DNA of 36,596 nt from Cyanobium sp. Aljojuca 7A6 (GTDB lineage Bacteria; Cyanobacteriota; Cyanobacteriia; PCC-6307; Cyanobiaceae): the NCBI RefSeq assembly GCF_024346455.1, contig NZ_JAGQCY010000024.1, positions 1 to 36,596 of the forward strand, read 5' to 3'. Position 1 is the first letter of the stretch. Every line of letters starts with the position of its first letter. The notes below the pieces were generated by a model. It worked only from the letters and a program-made list of their open reading frames with translations, was not told the DNA's origin and did no database searches. The translations under genes were made by a program, and so were the position numbers. Shown here piece after piece: positions 16,767-25,962 of the stretch.

Positions 16767-17033
16767 TCACACCTCTTGAGTAGGCAATCCCCTCTCTGCT
16801 TGCTCATTCATGTTCTCCTCAGTAGAGTGGGGCCCTTCTGGGGCGACCATCTCCTCTAGAACCATCATGGCGCCTTCGATGCGGAGGAGCGTTTGGCGTA
16901 CCTCCGCTTCTTCGCGACGCAACTCGGTAAGACGCTGGTGGCCCTTGTTGTACTCAGAGCGGAGGGTTGCGAGACGCAAGGCTAAATCAGTCATCAGATA
17001 GAATGCGGGAAGTTCAAGATGGAGCAAAGACAT
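16767..17033 (-). CDS. Short coiled-coil protein, last gene of the injection-system cluster
   Basis: An 88-residue protein with a strong heptad-like stretch (TLRSEYNKGHQRLTELRREEAEVRQTL in residues ~23-50). The start at 17033 lies 14 bases after the fibre gene stop and has AAGG upstream. An alternative ATG at 16994 would remove 13 hydrophobic residues and give MTDLALRLATL. The position directly after the fibre suggests a fibre chaperone or a minor structural part, but this is inference. No family recognised. Confidence 0.55.
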   Translation of the reverse strand: MSLLHLELPAFYLMTDLALRLATLRSEYNKGHQRLTELRREEAEVRQTLLRIEGAMMVLEEMVAPEGPHSTEENMNEQAERGLPTQEV

Positions 17034-17047
17034 GCATCGGTTTAACC

Positions 17048-18973
17048 TTAAGAAGGGCCAATGGCTATCCAGCCTACATTTATTACACCTTGTAGTTGTG
17101 GAAGCAAAGGGAAGGCGATTCGCTTTGTTGTTAGCTTAAAGCCACTGGTTCCCGCCTGGAAAACGCCAACAAAAGTGGATCCGGCAAATGTACCATAGCC
17201 CGGATCATCCAAGGAGGTTGAAACTGCTGGGGGAACTGAAAATGGCAATGGATATACGATGTCTCGATGTTCAATATAACCCCCCTCAAGCGGCGGAACT
17301 TCGATTTGAATTGATTCCATTCCCCAGCATATCAGCAAACTTCCGAGAAGAATGTACCTCTGGCTGACTTGACCTGCATTATTCCATCTAAATTTGCCAT
17401 TTGAAATTATATCCCCATTGTCCTGAATAATCAGACGAGGAGATGGGCTTCCACCGTTGTTATCGTAATTCCAAAACTGCAGACTGTTGCCATAAGCCCC
17501 AGTCATATTGTAAATGGCCCACTCGCTGCCGACAGCCGTCTTGGTTGGGTTGCGCAAGAGAAGGCGCGGTCCTTCAGGAGATGCATGTGTCAGATCAAGA
17601 GAGCTCCCATTGCCCCGAACCGAGAACACTTCATTCCCAGCAGATCCATTCTGGCGCAGTGAAAAACTGCCAAGCACAGGGACGAACGCATTTAGATTGC
17701 CTCCATTGAGTCCGATGCCATAGCGGTCATTTGGACCGCCATCCCAAACAACGATCTTGTTGCCAGTCTCGTTTGCAAATTGCAGCTTCCCAGCGCTGGG
17801 TGTGGTTGTACCGACGCCGATGTTGCCCCCATAGATGGTCAGCCGCTCCGCACCCAGTTGCTGAAAGCTGATGCGGTCATCAATATCGTTATCACAACCG
17901 ATCAGCAGCTTCGTTGTTTCGCCGGTATCAGCGAAGTAGCGAATAAACGCTTTGTCGCCACTACCCCCTCCTGGATCGAGAGGGAAGAGGATGCCGGCCG
18001 AGTCATTATTGCCAACTGAAGGCATCAAGACACCACCAATCCGCAGTTGCTTTTGGCCATTCATCACCAGACGACTCTCTCTAGCATCCTCATCCGTGAT
18101 ATGCAATTCCCCTTGGGGGTTGGAATAGATCCCAAACGTGCGCCCGGTACCAGCAGCGGTGTTCTGGAATTGAATCCCCGAGCCCCATCCGGGGCCGGAG
18201 GAGACCAGTCGGAGCGCCACGTCATTCGTCGTCTGCATATCGATCTCCAGCCGTGCGTTGGGCGATTGCGTGCCCACACCAATCTTGCCGCTCACATACA
18301 AAGAAGACCGGGAACCATTGCCAAAGCCAAGGTAAACATCCTTGCTGGTTGCATAATTCAGAAAAAGGTGATCTAGATTGTCATTGCGGAAGTCTTTGCC
18401 ATCGATATGCCTCGTCCGCAGGAATCCATTGCTTCCCTGGCCGATGATCAGGTCGCCGGGCAACCGTGCTGAGGCGATCTGTCTGACGGAGAGATCTGGA
18501 TCCGCATCCAACTCGCCGCCTGCATTGATCTCGATCAAGGCGAGGACGATCTGCCGATTGGCATCAATGGTTTGCAGATCGTCTGTAAAGGCAACACGAG
18601 GAACTTCCTGAAAGCGTGTGTTGTCGCTGACATCCTGGTCCATGACCTGTTGATCTGCTTCTTCTTCGCCATAGCTCAAGCTGACAACCTTCCGCCCCTC
18701 AGTTTGAGGCAGGTCCACCTCCAGATCCGCCATCAACACAAGTTCCTGCCCTTCCTGATCCACACCCACTCCCTTTGTGATCAGGATCGATGTGGAGTTG
18801 TTCGGATTGCGTTGCACCAGAAAGCCGTTGTCGAGGATTCCAGCCTCCAACCAAAGGATTTGATTGGCACGCCTTCGGTGCCCGATGTGATAACGCTGTT
18901 CGGTCTGAAAGTCTGCCTCTTCCAGGTACTGGCCGGTGAAATAGCGCAGTCGTTTGATCAGATCGTTAGCCAT
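17048..18973 (-). CDS. Tail-fibre-like protein with lectin-type C-terminus
   Basis: A 641-residue protein. The N-terminal ~110 residues (KRLRYFTGQYLEEADFQTEQRYH) form the module found in fibre-like proteins of cyanobacterial injection systems, probably the baseplate attachment. The middle has repeated fibre-stem motifs (GVGTQSPNARLEI and GVGTTTPSAGKLQF). The C-terminal ~110 residues (YPLPFSVPPAVSTSLDD, then VGWIAIGPS) resemble H-type lectin or gp53-like tips that bind surface glycans. It likely recognises the target cell. GAGGAT precedes the ATG at 18973. Its C-terminal half is richer in AT and Asn/Gly than the baseplate genes, as expected for a fast-changing fibre. Confidence 0.8.
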   Translation of the reverse strand: MANDLIKRLRYFTGQYLEEADFQTEQRYHIGHRRRANQILWLEAGILDNGFLVQRNPNNSTSILITKGVGVDQEGQELVLMADLEVDLPQTEGRKVVSLSYGEEEADQQVMDQDVSDNTRFQEVPRVAFTDDLQTIDANRQIVLALIEINAGGELDADPDLSVRQIASARLPGDLIIGQGSNGFLRTRHIDGKDFRNDNLDHLFLNYATSKDVYLGFGNGSRSSLYVSGKIGVGTQSPNARLEIDMQTTNDVALRLVSSGPGWGSGIQFQNTAAGTGRTFGIYSNPQGELHITDEDARESRLVMNGQKQLRIGGVLMPSVGNNDSAGILFPLDPGGGSGDKAFIRYFADTGETTKLLIGCDNDIDDRISFQQLGAERLTIYGGNIGVGTTTPSAGKLQFANETGNKIVVWDGGPNDRYGIGLNGGNLNAFVPVLGSFSLRQNGSAGNEVFSVRGNGSSLDLTHASPEGPRLLLRNPTKTAVGSEWAIYNMTGAYGNSLQFWNYDNNGGSPSPRLIIQDNGDIISNGKFRWNNAGQVSQRYILLGSLLICWGMESIQIEVPPLEGGYIEHRDIVYPLPFSVPPAVSTSLDDPGYGTFAGSTFVGVFQAGTSGFKLTTKRIAFPLLPQLQGVINVGWIAIGPS

Positions 18974-18984
18974 GAGATGGATCC

Positions 18985-19662
18985 TCAGGATTTGGGAGTG
19001 AAGCCGAGGCGGCTTTTCTCAGGGTCGCCTACTTTGATGAAGTATCCGGTGCGCCTAGGATCGTCTGGCCATCCCTTGCCGATCCTCATCGTAGGAACCT
19101 CCGGGATCAGCACATAGCGGGTGTGGGCAGGCTTCTCCAGGTTGATCACGGCGCGGGCGAGCATCAGGTCCCGCTGCTCGCTACGCACGTCTACCCTGAT
19201 CCCCACCTTGAAGAAGAAGGGCTCGCCATCAATCTGATCGTCAATGCGCACAGGCTTACCGGTGAAAGTCTTCAGCAGCAACTCCATGCCCTTCCTGGTG
19301 CCTCGCAAGCGATAGATCTCGGCCACTCTGGCAATGAACTGTCGCATGCCGTCCTGGTTATCCCCGAAAGCGCGTTGAGTCACGAGGGAAAGGGCCACCC
19401 ATTGGCCCAGCCAGGGCAGAAATTCGTCTGGAGCATCGAGAGGCCTGAAGTGCTTCGGAAGCTCGTCCAGCAGTTCCTCCAGGCCCTTGAGGGATTTCAG
19501 GTCTTGATCCTTGAACGGGAGACCTGGCCGATCGCCTGTGCCGATGTCTGGGCGACCCAGCAGCACCTTTTCGAAGGCTTTGAGGAAATCTCTCAGGGCT
19601 TCATTCTCACTGGAGCGAAAGACCTCCGGCAGCTGGCTGAGGAGTGAGGGTCGAATGGTCAT
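18985..19662 (-). CDS. Phage tail protein, gpI/TIGR02242-like
   Basis: A 225-residue protein with the pattern of the phage tail protein domain family that joins fibres to the baseplate: FLPWLGQWVALSL followed by RQFIARVAEIYRLRGTRKGMELLLKTFTG. The ATG overlaps the stop of the preceding baseplate J gene (4-base overlap), which implies coupled translation. The stop is 11 bases before the fibre start. It corresponds by order and family to the P2 gpI / Afp13-adjacent component. Confidence 0.85.
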   Translation of the reverse strand: MTIRPSLLSQLPEVFRSSENEALRDFLKAFEKVLLGRPDIGTGDRPGLPFKDQDLKSLKGLEELLDELPKHFRPLDAPDEFLPWLGQWVALSLVTQRAFGDNQDGMRQFIARVAEIYRLRGTRKGMELLLKTFTGKPVRIDDQIDGEPFFFKVGIRVDVRSEQRDLMLARAVINLEKPAHTRYVLIPEVPTMRIGKGWPDDPRRTGYFIKVGDPEKSRLGFTPKS

Positions 19663-20600
19663 TGCTGCGGAAACAGATCCCGGTGCTGGGTGATCGTGAA
19701 GCTTGAGGAAGGATCGAATTGCACCAGCTCATCCGGTTGCAACCGGAGGCCGACCAGTTGCCCACCGTCGGTGATGCTGCGGTTCGGATCAGAACTCAAC
19801 AGGGCTGCCCGACCTGGGATAGCCTCCACCCAATCCACCCCGGGAACACCATCCAGGCTGGCCAGGACCTCGGAGAGATAGACGGCACCACCAAATGGCC
19901 ACCCCTGGCCATTCCTGCCGCCACGCAGAGGGTGAAGGAAGTCGTTCAGTCGGTCACTCATCTGCTGCGCTACGTCGCCCTGAGATTGGTCAGCAAAGAT
20001 CCGTGCTTGCAGGTTCACCTGCACCTTCACATAGCGAGGTCCGGCGACATGGAGGCGGGTGGTGAGCAGACAGCGCGGCCGTAGATCGACCAGCAGCTCA
20101 TTGACAAGACTCTCGCTCGGAATGGGATTTTCCATTGGAGTGGAAGGACTGTTGGGAACCACCAGAAGGCTGATGTGGGAGGGGGCGTTGAAGGAGCGGG
20201 GGGTGACATCCACGCGGGATCCCTGCAGGCAATGAACCCTGGCAACTTGTGGGTGATTCCGCATGACAAGCTCACGGAAATCCGCCACTGTCACAGCCCG
20301 ATTCTCCAACCGCAGGGCCTGAACGGCGTCGCCGATCTCCTGCTCGATGTTTTGCGTGATCTTATAAGCAGGGTCGCCGCGCAGTAGACGCACAAAAGCC
20401 TCCAAGGCAGGCTCGCTGATCCGGTTGGCCCGGTAGAGCTGCATTTCCGTGAGGTAGGCAAACAGCTCCACCAGGGTGATCCCCGGATCCGAGGGGTTGT
20501 GATCGGTCCACGAAGGCGCGTGGGCGGGAATCAATCGCTTGGCGGCGGCCACCAGCTCCTCAAAGGTGCGGTCATCGAGATTGGGCAGTCTGATCGGCAT
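19659..20600 (-). CDS. Baseplate J-like protein (short, second copy)
   Basis: A 313-residue protein. The N-terminal region (TDHNPSDPGITLVELFAYLTEMQLYR) and C-terminal region (HPLRGGRNGQGWPFGGAVYLSEVLASLDGVPGV) match baseplate wedge proteins of the gpJ/gp6 family. It is less than half the length of the neighbouring baseplate J protein and probably the Afp12/Pvc12-type partner in the wedge. GGAG precedes the ATG at 20600, and its end overlaps the next gene by four bases. Confidence 0.85.
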   Translation of the reverse strand: MPIRLPNLDDRTFEELVAAAKRLIPAHAPSWTDHNPSDPGITLVELFAYLTEMQLYRANRISEPALEAFVRLLRGDPAYKITQNIEQEIGDAVQALRLENRAVTVADFRELVMRNHPQVARVHCLQGSRVDVTPRSFNAPSHISLLVVPNSPSTPMENPIPSESLVNELLVDLRPRCLLTTRLHVAGPRYVKVQVNLQARIFADQSQGDVAQQMSDRLNDFLHPLRGGRNGQGWPFGGAVYLSEVLASLDGVPGVDWVEAIPGRAALLSSDPNRSITDGGQLVGLRLQPDELVQFDPSSSFTITQHRDLFPQQ

Positions 20601-20615
20601 GCAGTGGCTCTCCGC

Positions 20616-22625
20616 TCAGGACATCGTTTCGATGGTGTGGACGCCGGAACACACCAGGAAGCGGCCGCTCTCGCGCACCTTCGCGGTGCGACTTGCCAGG
20701 TTGAGGTTTTGTGCCCAGCCCGCGTTGGCAACATCATCAGCCACGGCAGCGACCGTGATCGTTCCCACATGGTCGACGCCCTCGATCGCCAACTCGGCGA
20801 TCAGCCGGTGGATATCGGAGGGCTGGGGCTCCCGGCCGAAGGCCCAGCCCTCACCCCCACGCCCGGTGAGCGGATGCAACCAATCCGCCAGCGCCTCCTT
20901 CAGGGTGGCCCTCACCAGATCCTCGCGGCGGGGAGAGCGCAATCGGATGCGCACAGTTGCTTTCACCCTCAGGTAGAGCGGGCCCACCACGGAGATGGTG
21001 GCGGCGGCACTCGCCTGCCCCAGCAGCTTCTCACGCACGTGCCGCAATAGCTCCAGGCTGGGGAGCGGATTGGGGGCTGCCGAGCGCGGCACGATAATCA
21101 GGCTCACCCTTCCGGCACCTGCCCTTTCATCGTCGAGGGTCCTGATCACCTTCACAGGGTCTGTCGCCAGATCGATCAGGGGGACGCAGCGGGCGCGGGC
21201 CACCTCCGTGGAGGCGAGCCTGGCGAGATCTTCATAGTCTTCCTCGGCTACGGCACGAAAACGATGGCGCAGGGACCGGGGAGCTCTCTGAAGGAGCGCG
21301 GCGGTGGTTTCGCCTTCGGCTCCGCCGCTGGCCGCCACAGGATTGAACACCTCGGCGATGTAGCGCCCTGCGGCAACGGGGGTTGTGGCCGTGCCGGCGG
21401 GGATGTTGCCGGCCAGGCCGCCTCCGGAGCGGTAGCTCGCCAGCCGGACGTTGCGGGCGCCAGGAGGTGGAATCAGCCCCTGGCGCCCGTTCCCGAAGCG
21501 GATCGTGCCCTCGCTGCGGTCGATCACATAGTGGCGATCGAAAGGCTTGGAGCCATGGAAGTCGGAGACCTCCCGCCAACGGGTCCACAGCAGCGGCACT
21601 TCGATCTCTGAAGCTCCACCGGGGCGCACCTCCAGAACCTCCAGCACCTCTTCGGCCAGCACGGGCCTGCGAAAGGACCTGAACACCTGATCGGCGGTGC
21701 CATCGCTGGAGCCAAGGATTTCCTCGCGGATTGTCACCGCCTGGTGCGCGGGCACGGTGTTCACCCAGACGGCACGCAGCCTGGGCACGGCGCCTCTGAA
21801 AGTGGGCAAGGTGGCGCGCACCTGGAACCTGGATGCAGCGGGCTTGAAGCCGGCTGGAACCAGGAAGCTGACCATGCCGCTCTGGTTGAGCCCGTCGGTG
21901 CCGTCATCGATCGCCAGAGGCATCCAGATGACCGCTCCTCTATTGGCTTCCCCGGCGGAGTAGTGCCAGAGCACCCGGGAGGTCCCGGCTCCCGAAGCCG
22001 CGGTGGAGTCGTAGAGCAGAGGATCCAGGAGGAGGTAGACCGTGAGAGCCCGGCCCACCTCGGGTTGCCGCCCGTCTTCCAGCGCCAGGTGGAGAGTAAG
22101 CGACGACGTGCTGGGAAGGCTTGCAGGGGCGTTGCCTGCCCCTGACTCGCGGGTCAGCAGTTGGGAGAGATCTTGCGTGCGGTTTGGAGGGCTCGTCAGC
22201 AACAGTCCCTTGAGAAGAAAAGGGCTCAACCAGAGGTCCGATTCCGTCTCGAAGAGCAGCGGCCGGCCGGCGGCGTCGGTGCCCTCCGCCTGCACCTGGG
22301 TGCCCGCCGGCACCGGGCGGCCGCCCGGTGCGCCGGGATCCAAGAGGAAGGTGAGCGGCGTCCGGGCGGCGGTCGCTGGGATGAGGCTGTTGCCCAGCCG
22401 ATCCAGAAAGGCGAGAAAATGCTTCTGCGGGGCCCCATTGAGGCGATCAATCACCAGCCCGCTGTAGTAGGCGCAGATCTCTGTAAGAGCCCTGCCGATC
22501 TCGCCGCCGTCTGCCTTACTGTTCCACTTGTAATCCTTGTGGAGATAGTTCACCAGCAGACGCTGGATCTGGCTGGCCACATCCGCTGCGCTGCGCGGAT
22601 CCACGGGAGGGGGCGGCAGCACCAT
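20616..22625 (-). CDS. Baseplate J-like protein (large, Afp11/Pvc11 type)
   Basis: A 669-residue baseplate wedge protein. The C-terminal gpJ core is visible (LASYRSGGGLAGNIPAGTAT, then RFRAVAEEDYEDLA, then HPLTGRGGEGWAFGREPQPSDIHRLI). The N-terminal ~300 residues form the extended arm seen in injection systems. It forms the ring that triggers sheath contraction together with the shorter J protein and gp25. Its ATG overlaps the gp25 stop as ATGA. Confidence 0.88.
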   Translation of the reverse strand: MVLPPPPVDPRSAADVASQIQRLLVNYLHKDYKWNSKADGGEIGRALTEICAYYSGLVIDRLNGAPQKHFLAFLDRLGNSLIPATAARTPLTFLLDPGAPGGRPVPAGTQVQAEGTDAAGRPLLFETESDLWLSPFLLKGLLLTSPPNRTQDLSQLLTRESGAGNAPASLPSTSSLTLHLALEDGRQPEVGRALTVYLLLDPLLYDSTAASGAGTSRVLWHYSAGEANRGAVIWMPLAIDDGTDGLNQSGMVSFLVPAGFKPAASRFQVRATLPTFRGAVPRLRAVWVNTVPAHQAVTIREEILGSSDGTADQVFRSFRRPVLAEEVLEVLEVRPGGASEIEVPLLWTRWREVSDFHGSKPFDRHYVIDRSEGTIRFGNGRQGLIPPPGARNVRLASYRSGGGLAGNIPAGTATTPVAAGRYIAEVFNPVAASGGAEGETTAALLQRAPRSLRHRFRAVAEEDYEDLARLASTEVARARCVPLIDLATDPVKVIRTLDDERAGAGRVSLIIVPRSAAPNPLPSLELLRHVREKLLGQASAAATISVVGPLYLRVKATVRIRLRSPRREDLVRATLKEALADWLHPLTGRGGEGWAFGREPQPSDIHRLIAELAIEGVDHVGTITVAAVADDVANAGWAQNLNLASRTAKVRESGRFLVCSGVHTIETMS

Positions 22626-23050
22626 CAGGCCTCTCCTCGTTCGACATAGAAAGGATAAACCAGGTTCTTTTGCGAGTTCGTTCGCCTGATGCGATAGGTG
22701 AGGGACACCAGCAGCCGCCTGCCGCTTTCAGCCACGTCGGCCTCCACGGCCACGCTGAGCAGTTCGATCCGCGGCTCGAACCGAAGCAATGCCTCGCTCA
22801 CGCGTTCGCGCACCAGCGCCAGGGTCACCGCATTCAGCGGCTCGAAGGCCACGCTCTCCATGCCGGCGCCGAACTCGGGCCGCATCACCCGCTCTCCCCA
22901 CTCGGTTTCGAGGATCAGGCGAATGGATTGCTCCACCTGATCCTCATAGCCGCTCATCGCCACCTCCCCGCCCTGGATGCTGAAGGGAAACAGCGCCATT
23001 CCCCTGCCGAGAAATCCCTCCTCTGAATTGGAATCAGGCGTGTTGGTCAT
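22625..23050 (-). CDS. GPW/gp25-type baseplate wedge protein
   Basis: A 141-residue protein with the gp25 signature: IRLILETEWGERVMRPEFGAG, followed by the RFEPRIELLSV strand. T4 gp25-like proteins initiate sheath polymerisation on the baseplate. The ATG at 23050 (MTNTPDSN) is preferred to a longer frame that runs back into the upstream gene. Its stop is shared in an ATGA overlap with baseplate J. Confidence 0.9.
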   Translation of the reverse strand: MTNTPDSNSEEGFLGRGMALFPFSIQGGEVAMSGYEDQVEQSIRLILETEWGERVMRPEFGAGMESVAFEPLNAVTLALVRERVSEALLRFEPRIELLSVAVEADVAESGRRLLVSLTYRIRRTNSQKNLVYPFYVERGEA

Positions 23051-23055
23051 GGCTG

Positions 23056-23862
23056 TCAGGGCAGCAGGTCGATGGTGCGCTTGGCAGTGGTTGTGCGTGC
23101 CTTCACCGCAACCTCCAGGGTGCACTCGTAGGGGCCGATCGCCTCCGGTGGTAACGGCCCCTGCGGAGACAACGCTGGTGTGAATGCCAGCAGACCCCGC
23201 CGCTCCGCCTGCGACGGCGCGGTGAATTGCCAGGAAGGATCCCGCGCAGAGGGATCGTGCTCGAAGGTGAGGCGCGGCCGGTTCGCCGGCAATCCCTGGG
23301 GAGGTGGCATCCACCGAGGCGTCCACCCGGCGGGAGGCGGTGCGGGGGAGAGGATCCAGCTGTAACGAAGCTGGTTCACGGCCTGGTAGGTGGGGTTGTC
23401 CCAGAAGTCCGGTGCCTCGGCCTGAAGCTTCAGCGCCTGCCGGGGCACAGCGGGCGGCGGATCTGCGAGCGGCGGATTCACAATGGTGGCGCGCAGGACA
23501 TGTATCACGCAGGGCGATTGCTGTGTCTGATCGCCACCGGCGTACGCGCCATGGCGGATCGCGCGGATCTCCGCTTCGCTCTCCCCCCGTTGATCCGTGG
23601 CCGCAAAGCCGATCACCTGGCTGCCCAGGGGCAGATCACTCTCCTCATAATCGCTGCTTGCAAAAGGGAGGGCCGTTTCATTCAGGGAATATCTGCCCTT
23701 GTTCGCGCTCCGATTGAGGCTGGAGTACCAGCGGAAATAGAGGGGAACTGCCGCGAGTGAGGGAGGTCGGTGATCCTCCCTCCCCTTGAAGATCACGTTT
23801 ACGGGCGCGATGAGCACCGCATCATGGTCAGGGGAGACGATACTGATCTTCAATGCATCCAT
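23056..23862 (-). CDS. Unknown baseplate-region protein, Ig-like
   Basis: A 268-residue protein with no family I can name. The pattern of beta-strand-like segments (VIFKGREDHR, GSQVIGFAATDQRGES, YECTLEVAVKARTTTAKRTIDL) and proline-rich loops suggests one or two Ig-like sandwich domains. It has an excellent AAGGAG ribosome binding site before the ATG at 23862 and lies between the spike-tip candidate and gp25. The position suggests a baseplate accessory, but function is not shown. Confidence 0.7.
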   Translation of the reverse strand: MDALKISIVSPDHDAVLIAPVNVIFKGREDHRPPSLAAVPLYFRWYSSLNRSANKGRYSLNETALPFASSDYEESDLPLGSQVIGFAATDQRGESEAEIRAIRHGAYAGGDQTQQSPCVIHVLRATIVNPPLADPPPAVPRQALKLQAEAPDFWDNPTYQAVNQLRYSWILSPAPPPAGWTPRWMPPPQGLPANRPRLTFEHDPSARDPSWQFTAPSQAERRGLLAFTPALSPQGPLPPEAIGPYECTLEVAVKARTTTAKRTIDLLP

Positions 23863-23874
23863 GGGTACGACTCC

Positions 23875-24312
23875 TTAGCTCTGCCCACTACTCTTGCCGG
23901 GACCACTTTTCTGACCGAAAGTGATCGTGCCGCCATTCGGCAGGGTGACGCCGGTGTCATCCTCCACATTGACACGAACTCCGTTGATGAACACCGTGGA
24001 GTTGTTGACGCTGGGCAGCACCATGCCGGGCCAGGTGGGTGTTTGGCCCTGCAGGCAGATGCCCAGAGCCACCACGGGTTTCTTCACTGGGCCCACCGTC
24101 ACGGACTGGTTGAACGACTGGTTGATGTTCACATCTGTCCCAGTATCGATGGGAGCAGCGGGAGGCGGCGGCAGGATCACCGGCACACCCGTTCCGGTGG
24201 CACCCTCCACGAGCACCTCCCGGGCGTCAATCTTCACCTTCCCGCCATTGCTGGCGACAAGATTCAGAGTGCCGGCGAGATTGAGTGTGCCCTTGAGAAT
24301 GAGATCGGTCAT
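23875..24312 (-). CDS. Candidate spike-tip (PAAR-like) protein
   Basis: A 145-residue protein with short repeats at the N-terminus (LILKGTLNLAGTLNLVASNGG), a proline stretch, and a C-terminal segment (PSVNNSTVFINGVRVNVEDDTG). It follows the gp5-type spike with one base between stop and ATG. PAAR-like tips sit at this position in related clusters, but the typical PAAR repeats are not clear here, so the assignment rests on position and on the beta-rich, glycine-rich composition. Confidence 0.6.
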   Translation of the reverse strand: MTDLILKGTLNLAGTLNLVASNGGKVKIDAREVLVEGATGTGVPVILPPPPAAPIDTGTDVNINQSFNQSVTVGPVKKPVVALGICLQGQTPTWPGMVLPSVNNSTVFINGVRVNVEDDTGVTLPNGGTITFGQKSGPGKSSGQS

Positions 24313-24313
24313 A

Positions 24314-24868
24314 TCATTGCCCCGTGATCTGGTTGCCTTCAATAATGGTTTTCGGTCCTAGATCCGAGCCGATGGTGGTCCTTTGCCTCAGGCTGGTTAT
24401 GCCCTCAACGGTGAGATCTCCCTTGATCGTCACTCCCTGCCTCGCGGTGACCGTAATGGTTTGCGTTGTGGTATCGAAGCTCACCTTGCAGGAGCCTGAG
24501 CTGTCGATGATCTCGATGCTTTCCTTGCCAGGTTTGTCGGAGAGGCGCACCTGGTGGCCGCTGCGAGTTTGGATGAGCTTCAGATCGTTGGTTCCTTCGG
24601 TGTTGGCGGTGGGCGGCCGGGCTTTGGTGCTCCACAGGGTGCCAAGCACCACCGGCATGTTGCCCTGGCCATTGATGAACGCCACCACCACCTGATCCCC
24701 CGGGTCGGGGAGAAACACCAGGCCCCGGCCATCGCCGGCCATGGGGGCAGCGAAATAGGCCTGATAGCTGCTGCCCTTCGACGGAATCTTGATGCCGATT
24801 CGCCCCTGCTCGTCGAGCTTGCTGCTGGACACCGTGGCCAGGTACACCCCTCCAGAATCCCTGTTCAC
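24314..24868 (-). CDS. gp5/gpV-type baseplate spike protein
   Basis: A 184-residue protein with the gp5 OB-fold (VYLATVSSSKLDEQGRIGIKIP, then GLVFLPDPGDQVVVAFINGQGNMPVVLG) and a C-terminal beta-helix-like stretch (IEIIDSSGSCKVSFDTTTQTITVTA). It forms the membrane-piercing spike with the hub encoded just upstream. Together with the 365-residue hub, it corresponds to VgrG/Pvc8 split into two chains. Starts 4 bases before the hub stop ends. Confidence 0.9.
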   Translation of the reverse strand: MNRDSGGVYLATVSSSKLDEQGRIGIKIPSKGSSYQAYFAAPMAGDGRGLVFLPDPGDQVVVAFINGQGNMPVVLGTLWSTKARPPTANTEGTNDLKLIQTRSGHQVRLSDKPGKESIEIIDSSGSCKVSFDTTTQTITVTARQGVTIKGDLTVEGITSLRQRTTIGSDLGPKTIIEGNQITGQ

Positions 24869-25962
24869 AGATCGGGCCTCATGGAAAAAGACGTGAGATA
24901 GCCGGATGCGGCCAGGCGGTGACTGGCGGACTGCACCACGTAGGGGCCAGGGCTGAAGCGCCCCATACCCTCCAGCATCACCACGCTGCCCACCTTCACG
25001 AGCGGATCCCCCACAACGCTTCCGTTTGTGGTGATCAGCTGGCGGCGGATGTCGTTCATTTCCTGCTCGGCTTGGGCCTGGGCCTCACTGATGGAGTTCA
25101 CCTCGGCCTGGGCGTGGATCACGCGGGTGTTGGAACTGGAGCCGACTCGCCCAACCGCTCCGATGACCTGTGCCAGGCCTGTGCTCGATAGGGCCGAGAG
25201 ATAGGCGGGGGACAGATTGGCAGCGGCCGTGGCGCTGATGAGTTCCTGGCGGGCGGCATTCCAGGAGCGGACCTCCACGGCGGCGGCTTGCCCAGCGGTG
25301 CTGAGCCGGGCCGAGAACGACACCAGGTTGCGGCCCCGGCGAAAGCGCAGGGCGGGGCCGGGCCGGCGCCGCATGAAAAACAGGGTGCGGTTTTCGCTCC
25401 AGAGCTGGAAACCGTTGCGGGTGGCCAGCCGCTGGAGAAACGACAAGGTGGTTTCCTCGCTCTGGGCTTCGGCCGCGGTGCGGGATGGCGTTTCATCGGC
25501 CACCACGGCTGGCAGGAGGCCGGTGGTCGCCACCACCTCCCGCACGATGGCGCTGTCGGAGAGGCCCTCTTTGAAGGTGCGTGATTCCTTCGTTCGGGAG
25601 GCGCGGTGGAGATCGTCAAACCCCTCCACGCTCAGGCTGAGGCCCCCGCTCTCATCGAGGCTCACCTCGATGGCGGTGATCTCCCCTTCGATCATCGGCA
25701 GCAGGGCTCCGGCATAGCCCAGGGCGATGCCGATGCGACGCCCCTCGCTGAACAGACCATTGGCCAGGTCGATAAGAAGAAACTGGGGATCGTGCAGGCC
25801 GAGCTGAAAGCTGGCCGGCTCATTGGCGCTCTGGTTGACGCTGATCGAGCTGCAGGCAGACGCCAGGGAGGGCGGGAGCGGGATGCCCTCCACCGTGATC
25901 GCGAACTGGGGCACCAGCACGGGTTGCCCCGCCAGCCCCGGCGCTTCGAAGGGGGAGATCAT
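24865..25962 (-). CDS. gpD/VgrG-like hub protein
   Basis: A 365-residue protein of the phage late control gene D type (VPQFAITVEGIPLPPSLASACSSISV, then FLQRLATRNGFQLWSENRTLFFMRR, then GVGSVVML-like MLEGMGRFSPGPYVVQSASH at the end). It forms the trimeric hub that connects the tube to the spike. The ATG overlaps the LysM gene stop as ATGA, and its own stop overlaps the spike gene. Confidence 0.88.
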   Translation of the reverse strand: MISPFEAPGLAGQPVLVPQFAITVEGIPLPPSLASACSSISVNQSANEPASFQLGLHDPQFLLIDLANGLFSEGRRIGIALGYAGALLPMIEGEITAIEVSLDESGGLSLSVEGFDDLHRASRTKESRTFKEGLSDSAIVREVVATTGLLPAVVADETPSRTAAEAQSEETTLSFLQRLATRNGFQLWSENRTLFFMRRRPGPALRFRRGRNLVSFSARLSTAGQAAAVEVRSWNAARQELISATAAANLSPAYLSALSSTGLAQVIGAVGRVGSSSNTRVIHAQAEVNSISEAQAQAEQEMNDIRRQLITTNGSVVGDPLVKVGSVVMLEGMGRFSPGPYVVQSASHRLAASGYLTSFSMRPDL